Shown: positions 1-6,740 of the stretch, piece by piece
How positions within the stretch are numbered: position 1 is the first letter of the stretch
How the letters are laid out: each line of letters opens with the position of its first letter
Assembly: GCA_039797965.1 (NCBI GenBank)
Contig: JBDKGX010000083.1
Location: 1 to 11,264 of the forward strand
Origin: Thiofilum sp039797965
Lineage (GTDB): Bacteria; Pseudomonadota; Gammaproteobacteria; Thiotrichales; Thiotrichaceae
Direction of reading: 5' to 3'
Length of the DNA: 11,264 nucleotides
The notes under the pieces: generated by a model
What the model was told of the DNA's origin: nothing
Seen by the model: the letters and a program-made list of their open reading frames with translations, nothing else
The model's database searches: none
Program-made: the position numbers and the translations under genes

Positions 1-1
1 A

Positions 2-487
2 CTATTTTGGCTCAACTTATTAGCTGAAAAGCGTACTTCTGTTGAGCAAATTGTGCGTGAGCATTGGGCTAAATACGGTCGCCATTACTATATGCGCCAT
101 GATTATGAAGCAATTCCTACACACGCGGCTAATGCTGTCATGGAGCACCTAAAGGCGAGTTTGCCAACTTTGGCAGGAACGGCGGTCAGTGGTATTAATA
201 TTACTGCTGCGGATAACTTTACCTACAAAGACCCTATTGATGGCTCTACTAGCGCTAATCAGGGGATTCGTATTCAATTTGAAGGCGGCTCACGTCTAGT
301 ATTTCGGCTATCGGGTACAGGCACGCAGGGCGCTACTTTACGGGTGTATTTAGAGCGTTATGAACCGGATGTCTCCAAGCATGATTTAGACCCTGTTGCC
401 GCTCTTGCTAATATTGCAAATGCAGCACAAGCCCTAGCACGGATTGAAGAACTCACCGGACGCGCTAAACCGGACGTAATGACCTAA
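2..487 (+). CDS. pgm: Phosphoglucomutase, C-terminal part (5' end outside window)
   Basis: This gene enters from the left edge, and 161 codons are visible in the frame beginning at base 2, ending in TAA at 485-487. It interconverts glucose-1-phosphate and glucose-6-phosphate in the cytoplasm, linking glycogen and sugar-nucleotide synthesis to glycolysis. Two hallmarks of the alpha-D-phosphohexomutase family are visible. One is the stretch around HWAKYGRHYYMRHDYE, typical of the glucose-specific PGM subgroup. The other is the C-terminal phosphate-binding loop RLSGTGTQGATLRVY (about bases 305-349), matching the domain IV pattern R-x-SGT-x(n)-R. The catalytic serine and metal loops would lie upstream, outside the window. 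A GTG at 53 is in frame but internal, because homology continues upstream of it. Its last 23 bp overlap the 3' end of selU on the other strand. No terminator is apparent between the two. Confidence 0.93.
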   Translation, partial: LFWLNLLAEKRTSVEQIVREHWAKYGRHYYMRHDYEAIPTHAANAVMEHLKASLPTLAGTAVSGINITAADNFTYKDPIDGSTSANQGIRIQFEGGSRLVFRLSGTGTQGATLRVYLERYEPDVSKHDLDPVAALANIANAAQALARIEELTGRAKPDVMT

Positions 488-1565
488 AGTACTCCTCTAC
501 TTCATGGCTAGAGCCGCTAAACACTAGGCGCGATTGTTTGCGGCTCAGTTGATAATCATACATAGGGTCGTAGTACTCTAATAACAGTACTTTGACCCAA
601 GCTAAATGTAGCTCCAACTCGCCCGTTTTTTGCTGATGGCTCAAGGCTTGCTGGACTAAATCCCATACTTGTTGGGTACGCACCCCACCTAAACGTCTAG
701 CAATTTTTTCAATACTCTTCAGCAGATAAGCGCTAAAGTACTCTAAAGCTGTACTCGCATTCACTTGTACAAAGGTTGCGAATTGCTTCACTACATACTC
801 CTGATAAGTACGCTCCAAACGCTCCTCATTACTAACCTCGACCCTTACCAAAGGCGCTTGAGCTAAGCATTCAAATAAAGTCTTGGGAATATGTACAGCT
901 CCAATCGTTCGAGATTCATCCTCAAATACTAGAGACAAAGTACTGATTGATTGTTGTAATAATGTTACCGCTAGATTATTTTCAAACTGAGCTTGTGAGG
1001 GTTGTGGCTCTAAATAATGCCCAAATGCTGAACCGCGATGATGCGCTAAGTACTCTAAATCAATCGCGTTTGACAGTTGCGCAAGTAACTCGGTTTTACC
1101 TGCGCCTGTCCGCCCTGTGAGTACATGTATGGATAAAGTACTGGGTAACACTTCAAGTACTTCTAACAAGTAACGCCGCAAGGCTTTATAGCCACCCTGA
1201 ATACGGGGGTAAAATACGCCTGTCTCTTCATACAACCATTGCTGACTAATTCGTGAGCGCAATCCGCCCCGAAAACAATATAACGCCCCGTCAGGATGTT
1301 GTTTAACAAACTGTGCCCATGCCGCGACGCGCTCCGCTTTTACCACACCACTGACTAACTCATGACCCAACTGAATCGCAGCCTGTTGCCCTTTACGCTT
1401 ATAACAAGTCCCGACGGCTGCTCGCTCGTCATCAGTCATTAGGGGTAAGTTGGTCGCACAGGGCATCGCTCCTTCCCTAAACTCAATAGGCGCTCGTAAA
1501 TCAATCAGTGGTTGATTCGACAATAATATCGTTTTTAAATCGGTCAAGATGGGTAATTCAAACAT
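465..1565 (-). CDS. selU: tRNA 2-selenouridine synthase (SelU/MnmH)
   Basis: This 366-aa protein replaces sulfur with selenium at 2-thiouridine-34 of certain tRNAs (Lys, Glu, Gln in E. coli), using selenophosphate and passing through a geranylated intermediate. The N-terminal rhodanese domain (about residues 5-130) carries the catalytic cysteine in YCFRGGLRS; this is Cys97, the same number as in E. coli YbbB. A C-terminal P-loop domain has GRTGAGKT at residues 151-158. Length fits the family. The ATG at 1565 lies 3 bases after the selD stop codon, and a weak GGA ribosome site overlaps the end of selD, so the two genes are very likely one transcript with coupled translation. The gene carries eight AGTACT hexamers, the densest in the window. 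Its 3' end overlaps pgm. Confidence 0.95.
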   Translation of the reverse strand: MFELPILTDLKTILLSNQPLIDLRAPIEFREGAMPCATNLPLMTDDERAAVGTCYKRKGQQAAIQLGHELVSGVVKAERVAAWAQFVKQHPDGALYCFRGGLRSRISQQWLYEETGVFYPRIQGGYKALRRYLLEVLEVLPSTLSIHVLTGRTGAGKTELLAQLSNAIDLEYLAHHRGSAFGHYLEPQPSQAQFENNLAVTLLQQSISTLSLVFEDESRTIGAVHIPKTLFECLAQAPLVRVEVSNEERLERTYQEYVVKQFATFVQVNASTALEYFSAYLLKSIEKIARRLGGVRTQQVWDLVQQALSHQQKTGELELHLAWVKVLLLEYYDPMYDYQLSRKQSRLVFSGSSHEVEEYFRSLRPV

Positions 1566-1568
1566 GTA

Positions 1569-2609
1569 TTATTCCAATACAATTAAAGGCTTATTAGCCT
1601 CTTGATAAAGCTCACCAATTGGATAAAGTACTTGGTTATGTTGGGTAGCCAAGACTTGTAAAGTACTTTCACTCTCAGGCTCAACTGCAATCAATAACCC
1701 ACCACTGGTTTGTGGATCACACATAATCAGCATTTGCTCCTCCGTCATCTCGCCCAAAAAGCCACCATAACTGGCGAAATTACGTTTAGCGCCCCCTGGT
1801 GAGCAGCCCTTTTGTAAGTACTCTTTGACGTGAGACAATAACGGAATGTGCTCAAATTGAATCTTGGCTTGCACGCCACTGCCTTGACACATTTCGCGCA
1901 AATGCCCCGCTAAACCAAAACCTGTAATGTCCGTTAGAGCCTTTACCCCTGCTAAAGTACTTAATTGCTCACCAAACGTATTCAGTTGACACATAGTACT
2001 TTCCGCTACCCCTGCATGCTCAGGCAAGAGTTTTTTCTGTTTTTGAGCGGTGGTTAAAATGCCAATGCCTAACGGTTTGGTAATATAGAGTTTGTTACCG
2101 ACCGTAGCGGTATCATTGCGCTTTAGGCCTGAAGTACTCACTATTCCTGTCACAGCTAAACCAAAAATAGGCTCAGGGGAATCAATGCTATGTCCTCCCG
2201 CCAAGGGAATGCCTGCATCGAGACACGCTTTGCGCCCGCCCTCAATCACTTGTTGACCCACTTCAGCAGGCAATTTATCCAACGGCCAACCAAAAATGGC
2301 AATGGCTAATAAGGGTTTACCTCCCATGGCGTAAATATCACTAATGGCATTAGTCGCGGCAATGCGTCCAAAAGTAAACGCATCATCCACAATCGGCATG
2401 AAAAAATCCGTGGTACTAATCACCGCCGTACCATTGCCTAAGTCATAAACCGCCGCATCATCGCGGGAATCATTGCCCACCAGTAAAGCAGGAAATTGAG
2501 CAGGCGGGAGTTGGCTCTGGAGCATGACATCTAAAACGGCAGGAGCAATTTTGCAGCCACAGCCAGCGCCGTGACTATATTCGGTCATACGAATCGGTGA
2601 AGTACTCAT
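1569..2609 (-). CDS. selD: Selenide, water dikinase (selenophosphate synthetase)
   Basis: This 346-aa enzyme makes selenophosphate from selenide and ATP, the selenium donor for selenocysteine and 2-selenouridine synthesis. The N-terminal glycine-rich motif HGAGCGCKIAP contains Cys17 and Lys20, at the same positions as the essential residues of E. coli SelD. It is therefore the cysteine form, not a selenocysteine form: the codon is TGT. Downstream are the AIRS-type ATP-binding segment with DFFMPIVDD, the GGHSIDSPEP loop and the C-terminal DPQTSGGLL motif, all typical. Start is ATG at 2609, about 10 bases after a weak AAGG. It is the first gene of the selD-selU pair. selA, selB and a selenoprotein gene are not in the window, so tRNA modification is the only selenium use visible here. 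It contains seven AGTACT copies. Confidence 0.97.
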   Translation of the reverse strand: MSTSPIRMTEYSHGAGCGCKIAPAVLDVMLQSQLPPAQFPALLVGNDSRDDAAVYDLGNGTAVISTTDFFMPIVDDAFTFGRIAATNAISDIYAMGGKPLLAIAIFGWPLDKLPAEVGQQVIEGGRKACLDAGIPLAGGHSIDSPEPIFGLAVTGIVSTSGLKRNDTATVGNKLYITKPLGIGILTTAQKQKKLLPEHAGVAESTMCQLNTFGEQLSTLAGVKALTDITGFGLAGHLREMCQGSGVQAKIQFEHIPLLSHVKEYLQKGCSPGGAKRNFASYGGFLGEMTEEQMLIMCDPQTSGGLLIAVEPESESTLQVLATQHNQVLYPIGELYQEANKPLIVLE

Positions 2610-2685
2610 GATCTTAACGCCTTAAGGGAAAGGCTGATTATGGTAATGAGGTTTGAGGGGGTTATCGAGTGTTTTTTAGTAGATA

Positions 2686-2708
2686 CCCCTTCCAACAGTA
2701 GAAAGGGG
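2686..2708 (-). terminator. Small hairpin between usp and selD, possible terminator
   Basis: CCCCTT (2686-2691) pairs with AAGGGG (2703-2708) around an 11-base loop, just after the usp stop codon on the transcribed strand. No clear U-tract follows in the minus direction (the adjacent run reads A-rich), so it is at best a weak intrinsic terminator or an mRNA 3' stabiliser for the dctPQM-usp transcript. The rest of the 109-base usp-selD spacer shows no convincing promoter, although one for selD is expected there. Confidence 0.35.
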
Positions 2709-2718
2709 CTTAAGAGAT

Positions 2719-3210
2719 TTAACTATTCGGCACTAACAGCACTGGAGTTTTGCTATGTTGCGTTAATGTTCTTGCGGTAGAGCCTAATAATATATGACTG
2801 GGTTTATTAGAGGCGTGAGTTCCCATAATAATCAGGTCAACATTATGCTTTTCCGCATAGTGTTTAATGACGTCGGGAGGGTTTCCTGCACTGACTGCTA
2901 TTTTATCAATAACTTCATTTCTGTCTGATAAAATATCGTCTTCTTCCTGACAGTATTTATCAAGGCGCTCCCGCATCTTCTCGGCAACTTGCTCCAAACT
3001 ATCATGCTCAACATCGGTAATATTTTTATCGGGTAGATACAACGATAAAATCGCTCGTCCGGTTGAGCCTAGCGGCGCAATCACGTGTAGCATAATAATT
3101 TTGGCTTGAAACGCTCGTGCAAAACTAATGGCTTGACGAAAGACCGGACGGGTTTGTGTACCCAAATCGGTAGCATACAAAATAGTTTTAATCGGTTTCG
3201 TAATGGGCAT
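2719..3210 (-). CDS. Universal stress protein (UspA family), TRAP-operon associated
   Basis: This 163-aa single-domain Usp has the usual family start (KTILYATDLGTQTRPVF) and the C-terminal end TPVLLVP. The nucleotide-binding motif of ATP-binding Usps is G-x2-G-x9-G-S/T. Here it reads G130-T-H-A133, nine residues, then G143-S-T, so the second glycine is alanine; ATP binding is plausible but not assured. The AGGAG ribosome site (3217-3221) overlaps the dctM stop codon, with ATG six bases later, indicating translational coupling to the transporter. The arrangement binding protein, small permease, large permease, Usp matches teaABCD of Halomonas, where the Usp TeaD modulates TRAP transport. A similar regulatory role here is inference. 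Unlike its neighbours selD and selU, it contains no AGTACT. Confidence 0.88.
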   Translation of the reverse strand: MPITKPIKTILYATDLGTQTRPVFRQAISFARAFQAKIIMLHVIAPLGSTGRAILSLYLPDKNITDVEHDSLEQVAEKMRERLDKYCQEEDDILSDRNEVIDKIAVSAGNPPDVIKHYAEKHNVDLIIMGTHASNKPSHILLGSTARTLTQHSKTPVLLVPNS

Positions 3211-3216
3211 GTGAGT

Positions 3217-3221
3217 CTCCT
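3217..3221 (-). promoter_or_regulatory. usp ribosome binding site embedded in dctM stop codon
   Basis: On the minus strand the sequence reads TAGGAGACTCACATG. The dctM stop TAG shares bases with the AGGAG site, which sits six bases before the usp ATG. A ribosome terminating on dctM would therefore be on top of the usp initiation site. Confidence 0.75.
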
Positions 3222-4503
3222 ACATTAATCCCATCATGTGGGGCAACCAAGTACTAATCATCGGTACATAAGTCACTAAGATTAGAAATACCAGCATAGT
3301 CAAAAGCCAAGGCCACACAGCAATAGTTAACTCGGTAATCCCCATTTTAGTAATCCCCGAAGCGACATATAAGTTCAGCCCCACTGGAGGATGGCACATC
3401 CCGACTTCCATATTCACCACCATAATAATGCCAAAGTGAATAGGATCGATGCCGAGCTTCATAGCCATTGGGAATAAAATCGGGGCAAAAATCAATACAA
3501 TACTAGACGGCTCCATGAAATTACCTGCCACTAGTAATAAGACATTGACGATTAATAAGAAAACAATCGCACCCATGCCTTGCGCTAGCATCCAATCCGC
3601 TAATGACTGTGGAATATTTTCATTGGTTAAAATGAACGAGAACATCACCGCATTAGTAATAATGTAAAGCAACATGGCGGACATACTGGCTGAATTTAAG
3701 AGTACTTTCGGTACATCTTTCAGACTCATGTCTTTGTAGACAAATACCGCCACTATAAAGGCATACACCGCACTCATAGCCGCCGCTTCAGTCGGTGTAA
3801 AAATACCAGTGTAAATCCCACCCATGACTACCACAATCAGTAATAGCCCCCACACAGAGTCACGAAACGCCTTAAAGCGTTGTGCGCCCGTTGCTTTAGG
3901 TTGACGGGGATAATCAAACTTTTTAGCACGATAAAAGGTGGTAAAACCTAAAAAGCCCGCCAGCATCAGCCCTGGAATGACCCCAGCCATAAACAGCGCT
4001 CCCACCGAACTATTAGTTGCAACGGCATACATCACCATTACAATCGAGGGAGGAATTAAAATGCCTAACGCACCCGACGTAGTAATCACTCCAGCACCAA
4101 AGTTTTTAGGGAAACCCGCTTTAACCATGGCAGGTAATAAAATAGCACCAATTGCTACGACCGTCGCAGGGCTAGAACCGGATACTGCAGCGAATAAAGC
4201 ACAAGCAATAACCCCCGCTAATCCCAATCCACCATACCAATGCCCCACCATGGATGAGGCAAAGTTAATCATGCGCTTCGCTACTCCACCGTGAGTGAGA
4301 AAATTGCCCGCCAAGATAAAAAATGGAATAGCCATGATTTCAAACTTTTCAATACCTGTGAAAAGTTTTAAAGCCACCGCCTCAATCGGTACAGAGGTCA
4401 TGGTAAACAAGAACGTTAGAACCGTTAGACCTAATGCAATCGAAATAGGCATTCCTGTAAGCATTAGAACCGTCAATAAACCAAAAATAACTAATGCACT
4501 CAT
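3220..4503 (-). CDS. dctM: TRAP transporter large membrane subunit DctM
   Basis: This 427-aa very hydrophobic protein forms the sodium-coupled transport channel of a tripartite ATP-independent periplasmic transporter in the inner membrane. It has about a dozen membrane segments arranged as two related halves. The first half carries AAVSGSSPATV (about 105-115) and LGILIPPSIVMVMYA (146-160). The second carries GNFMEPSSIVLIFAPILFP and HPPVGLNLYVASGI. These match DctM of the C4-dicarboxylate (succinate, fumarate, malate) systems of Pseudomonas closely enough, from memory, to favour that substrate class. The start ATG at 4503 overlaps the dctQ stop in an ATGA, so translation is coupled to dctQ; 9 bases after it comes usp. 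Long open frames on the opposite strand (for example 3938-4294) are shadows of this gene. Confidence 0.95.
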   Translation of the reverse strand: MSALVIFGLLTVLMLTGMPISIALGLTVLTFLFTMTSVPIEAVALKLFTGIEKFEIMAIPFFILAGNFLTHGGVAKRMINFASSMVGHWYGGLGLAGVIACALFAAVSGSSPATVVAIGAILLPAMVKAGFPKNFGAGVITTSGALGILIPPSIVMVMYAVATNSSVGALFMAGVIPGLMLAGFLGFTTFYRAKKFDYPRQPKATGAQRFKAFRDSVWGLLLIVVVMGGIYTGIFTPTEAAAMSAVYAFIVAVFVYKDMSLKDVPKVLLNSASMSAMLLYIITNAVMFSFILTNENIPQSLADWMLAQGMGAIVFLLIVNVLLLVAGNFMEPSSIVLIFAPILFPMAMKLGIDPIHFGIIMVVNMEVGMCHPPVGLNLYVASGITKMGITELTIAVWPWLLTMLVFLILVTYVPMISTWLPHMMGLM

Positions 4504-5123
4504 GACTTATGCCCCACTTGGACTTCTAAAGGCTCGACTTCATCCAAACCATCCACGTGACCGTGATCATGATGAGGCAAATCACCAGTTTTATAAAAAG
4601 TCATTAACACTTGTATAAAACGAAAACACATCAAAGATGAGCCTAGTGGCACTGCTAAATACACCGCCCACGTAGGCCATTCTAGATCAGGGGTAGTAGG
4701 CCCTTCATAATGATCGCCTGTATCTAAACCTAAAGTACTTAACGTTACATACGCTAAGCCATTCTCCCAGACCATTCTGGCGCCTAAAATAGCAACGATG
4801 GCAGTAAATAACACACCTGCGCCTAACGCAACAAAAATCATAATGCGGCGTTTGTCAGCGGGTAAGCGATTCACTAAAACGTCTACACCAACATGGACAC
4901 CCTGCCGAACGCCGTAAGCAGCTCCAAATTTAGCCATCCACACGAATAAAATAATGCATAACTCTTGCGCCCAACTCATATGGATTGTTAATAACCAATC
5001 CTGCACAGCACCTAAATGCAAACCTGAGGCATAGCGATGCACAACAGCCACAAAAATAACTAAAGTGGCCGCTGCAATTAAAAAAGTAATAAAGATTTCT
5101 TCAAGACGATCCAGCCATTTCAT
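4500..5123 (-). CDS. dctQ: TRAP transporter small membrane subunit DctQ
   Basis: This 207-aa protein has four predicted membrane segments (roughly residues 9-30, 50-70, 94-114 and 150-173). It carries the family signature GVHVGVD (75-81) after the second helix and ends in FRFIQVLMTFY. DctQ pairs with DctM in the inner membrane and helps dock the loaded binding protein. The C-terminal tail is histidine and acid rich (HHDHGH at 184-189), a local feature that could bind metal but more likely is just a hydrophilic tail. A strong GGAGGAG site eight bases before the ATG supports this start. The gene overlaps dctM by 4 bases and is separated from dctP by a structured 130-base spacer. Confidence 0.94.
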   Translation of the reverse strand: MKWLDRLEEIFITFLIAAATLVIFVAVVHRYASGLHLGAVQDWLLTIHMSWAQELCIILFVWMAKFGAAYGVRQGVHVGVDVLVNRLPADKRRIMIFVALGAGVLFTAIVAILGARMVWENGLAYVTLSTLGLDTGDHYEGPTTPDLEWPTWAVYLAVPLGSSLMCFRFIQVLMTFYKTGDLPHHDHGHVDGLDEVEPLEVQVGHKS

Positions 5124-5131
5124 ACTGGCTA

Positions 5132-5138
5132 CTCCTCC
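5132..5138 (-). promoter_or_regulatory. dctQ: Strong dctQ ribosome binding site
   Basis: GGAGGAG on the minus strand lies eight bases before the dctQ ATG. It is the strongest Shine-Dalgarno match in the operon. A perfect complement, TCCTCC, lies about 55 bases upstream in the same transcript (5192-5197), so the site could be masked by pairing. Confidence 0.7.
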
Positions 5139-5160
5139 ATGGAAGGATGAAATCTCACCC

Positions 5161-5189
5161 CTCCACTAAACGAGAACCGCTTAATGGAG
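5161..5189 (-). promoter_or_regulatory. Transcript-strand hairpin in the dctP-dctQ leader
   Basis: In minus-strand RNA, CUCCAUUAAGCG (5189-5178) pairs with CGUUUAGUGGAG (5172-5161) around a 5-base loop, giving 12 bp of which two are G-U wobbles. On the plus strand those wobbles become A-C mismatches, so the fold favours the operon's own mRNA. It lies between dctP and dctQ, just upstream of the dctQ ribosome site. Its function is unknown; differential expression of dctP against dctQM is the obvious possibility. Confidence 0.45.
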
Positions 5190-5212
5190 AAGGAGGACTT
5201 ATATAACTATCA

Positions 5213-5236
5213 ACTTATAGCTGAGCAGCTATAAGT
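5213..5236 (-). terminator. Perfect 11-bp inverted repeat after dctP (attenuating or stabilising hairpin)
   Basis: ACTTATAGCTG (5213-5223) and CAGCTATAAGT (5226-5236) are perfect inverted repeats separated by two bases, starting 17 bases after the dctP stop codon. No long U-run follows, so transcription probably only partly stops. Hairpins at this position are common after periplasmic binding protein genes, where they protect the upstream message and keep the binding protein in excess over the membrane subunits. One of the AGTACT hexamers (5234-5239) overlaps its edge. Confidence 0.6.
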
Positions 5237-5253
5237 ACTCACACAAAGTGGGA

Positions 5254-6258
5254 TTATTTAGAAGGGTCAAAACCAGTTGCCGCATAGATAGAGTCAATCA
5301 GCTCTTTACCAATACGATCCGCCATTTCAGCATGTACAGGCGCTAAAGCTTTTTGTAAGGCTTTGACTTCATCTTCGGTCGGTGTGTAAATCTCAGTTTT
5401 GCCAGCCGCTTTCACCGCTTCTAAAGATTTATCATTTTCTTCTTTGGCAATTTGGTTAGCAAAATCAGTCGATTCTTTCAGAGCTTCATCTAAACCTTTA
5501 CGCACATCTTCGGGTAATTTATCCCAGAATGATTTATTAGCAATCACGGCATAACCTAAGTAACCATGATTAGTCACACTGACATTCTTTTGCACTTCAT
5601 GCATTTTTTGAGTGTAGAGGTTAGAAGGTGGATTTTCAGTACCATCGACTACGCCGGTTTGTAAGGCTTGATACGTTTCAGAGAAAGGCATGACTTGAGG
5701 ATTAGCCCCTAATGCACGCATTTGCGCTTCGAGTACTTTAGAAGACTGAATACGCATTTTTAAACCTTTATAGTCTTCTGGGGTTTTTAATGGCTTATTA
5801 GCACTCATCACTTTAAAGCCATTATCCCAATAAGCTAAACCCTTAACACCTTTAGCTTCTAGCTTGGTCAGTAGACCTTTACCTACTTCACCTTGAGTAA
5901 TTTTGTGTAGATCATCATAGCCACGGAAGATGTAAGGTAAGTCAAATACTTCAAACTCTTTAACACCCAAAGGCCCAAATTTAGCTAGAGAAGGCGCTAA
6001 CATTTGTACCGCACCCATTTGCAGGGCTTCCATTTCTTCTTTGTCTTTGTACAAAGTACTATTAGCATAAACCTCAACTTTTACCGCGCCCTTGGTTTTG
6101 GCTTCTGCTAATTCTTTAAATTTCTCAGCGGCTTTACCTTTAGGGGTATCAGGAGCCACCACGTGACTGAATTTAATAACGATGGTATCAGCAGCCTGAG
6201 CAGATAAGGTTACAACACCTAAAACAACAGCGGCCGCTAAGCTTAATAATGGCTTCAT
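5254..6258 (-). CDS. dctP: TRAP transporter substrate-binding protein DctP
   Basis: This 334-aa periplasmic protein captures the substrate and delivers it to DctQM. I place the start at the ATG at 6258, because a GGAG site lies six bases upstream and the protein then begins with a clean Sec signal peptide: a basic start MK, a hydrophobic core and AQA before ADTIVIKF, about 22 residues. The upstream ATG at 6306 would add 16 charged residues in front of the signal. The DctP fold signature is clear: KMRIQSS (167-173) with the conserved carboxylate-binding Arg169, followed by QTGVVDGTENPPSN (200-213). The QALQTGVVDG block and the E-N-x-x-S-N motif resemble C4-dicarboxylate binders, so succinate, fumarate or malate is the best guess; the exact ligand cannot be read from sequence. 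It is the first gene of dctPQM-usp. Confidence 0.93.
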   Translation of the reverse strand: MKPLLSLAAAVVLGVVTLSAQAADTIVIKFSHVVAPDTPKGKAAEKFKELAEAKTKGAVKVEVYANSTLYKDKEEMEALQMGAVQMLAPSLAKFGPLGVKEFEVFDLPYIFRGYDDLHKITQGEVGKGLLTKLEAKGVKGLAYWDNGFKVMSANKPLKTPEDYKGLKMRIQSSKVLEAQMRALGANPQVMPFSETYQALQTGVVDGTENPPSNLYTQKMHEVQKNVSVTNHGYLGYAVIANKSFWDKLPEDVRKGLDEALKESTDFANQIAKEENDKSLEAVKAAGKTEIYTPTEDEVKALQKALAPVHAEMADRIGKELIDSIYAATGFDPSK

Positions 6259-6264
6259 CACTCT

Positions 6265-6268
6265 CTCC
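6265..6268 (-). promoter_or_regulatory. dctP: Ribosome binding site fixing the dctP start
   Basis: GGAG on the minus strand is six bases before the ATG at 6258. No comparable site precedes the in-frame ATG at 6306, which supports the shorter protein starting at its signal peptide. Confidence 0.65.
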
Positions 6269-6383
6269 AATATTGATGATTCACGTCGATGAGATAACTC
6301 ACTCATTATTAAAAGAAATCACCTTGTTTATCTAGGGTTCATTATCATTTTATTTAATTTATTATTAATCAATAACTTAATTT

Positions 6384-6412
6384 AAAATATGGTTTTTTTT
6401 ACAACTAATCAA
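6384..6412 (-). promoter_or_regulatory. Candidate sigma-70 promoter for dctPQM-usp
   Basis: On the minus strand TTGATT (6412-6407) and TATTTT (6389-6384) are separated by 17 bases in a very A/T-rich stretch. This gives a predicted start near 6377 and a leader of about 120 bases. The palindromes at 6422-6470 would then sit near -52 and -85, good positions for an activator. Other -10-like words occur nearby because of the base composition, so this is only one possible promoter. Confidence 0.3.
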
Positions 6413-6421
6413 TATTGTTTT

Positions 6422-6437
6422 TGGCGGATTTCCGCCA
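6422..6437. promoter_or_regulatory. Operator-like palindrome, proximal copy
   Basis: TGGCGGATTTCCGCCA is an inverted repeat with perfect 7-base arms and a 2-base centre. It is G/C-rich in an A/T-rich region and is repeated almost exactly 33 bp away. Paired dyads of this kind upstream of a C4-dicarboxylate uptake gene suggest a transcription factor site; DctD-type activators are known to use tandem upstream sites. No sigma-54 promoter is visible, so the regulator is unassigned. Confidence 0.6.
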
Positions 6438-6454
6438 TTTAACCCCAGAGTACT

Positions 6455-6470
6455 AGGCGGATTTCCGCCA
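6455..6470. promoter_or_regulatory. Operator-like palindrome, distal copy
   Basis: AGGCGGATTTCCGCCA differs from the proximal copy only in the first base, leaving perfect 6-base arms. The centre-to-centre spacing of 33 bp is about three helical turns, so two dimers would bind the same DNA face. An AGTACT hexamer abuts its left edge at 6449-6454. It could serve dctP, the divergent gene at 6752, or both. Confidence 0.6.
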
Positions 6471-6740
6471 TACGTAAGCCTTATTTACGGTTAATTACTA
6501 TCGGTAGTCTGTTAGTTAAAAAGTGTTCAAAAAATACTCACCTTAACCTAGACTTAGTATTCTCAGTCTTAAGTAGATTGTGATTAAATATTGTCTATTA
6601 CTATTCTCTACAGTACAGCACGAAAAACTTAATAGGGCTAATAGGTTTGTAGTCGTTGGCTCTTTTATGAACGAAAAAACTATAGGGAATAGCTAATATC
6701 TAAAGAGTGTTATGCCCAATGGGCAAGGGAAAGCATGAAC
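6471..6740. other. Non-coding stretch upstream of the DUF1311 gene
   Basis: This is the right half of the divergent intergenic region of about 490 bases. It is A/T-rich with no convincing open frame and no clear RNA gene. Promoter-like words exist (for example TTGTCT near 6591 with TACAGC 17 bases on), but none stands out. It must contain the promoter of the downstream plus-strand gene. Confidence 0.5.

Noticed and set aside
3449..4618. Several open frames of 70-120 codons on the plus strand
   Set aside because: They lie entirely opposite dctM and the start of the dctQ complement, have low-complexity hydrophilic translations with no family resemblance, and lack ribosome sites. They are shadows of strongly supported genes.
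6259..6306. Upstream ATG at 6306 as the dctP start
   Set aside because: It would put 16 charged residues before a normal signal peptide and has no ribosome site, whereas the ATG at 6258 has GGAG at the right distance.
6300..6420. Sigma-54 (-24/-12) promoter for dctP
   Set aside because: Expected by analogy with DctB/DctD-regulated systems, but no GG-N10-GC arrangement is present on the minus strand of this A/T-rich segment.
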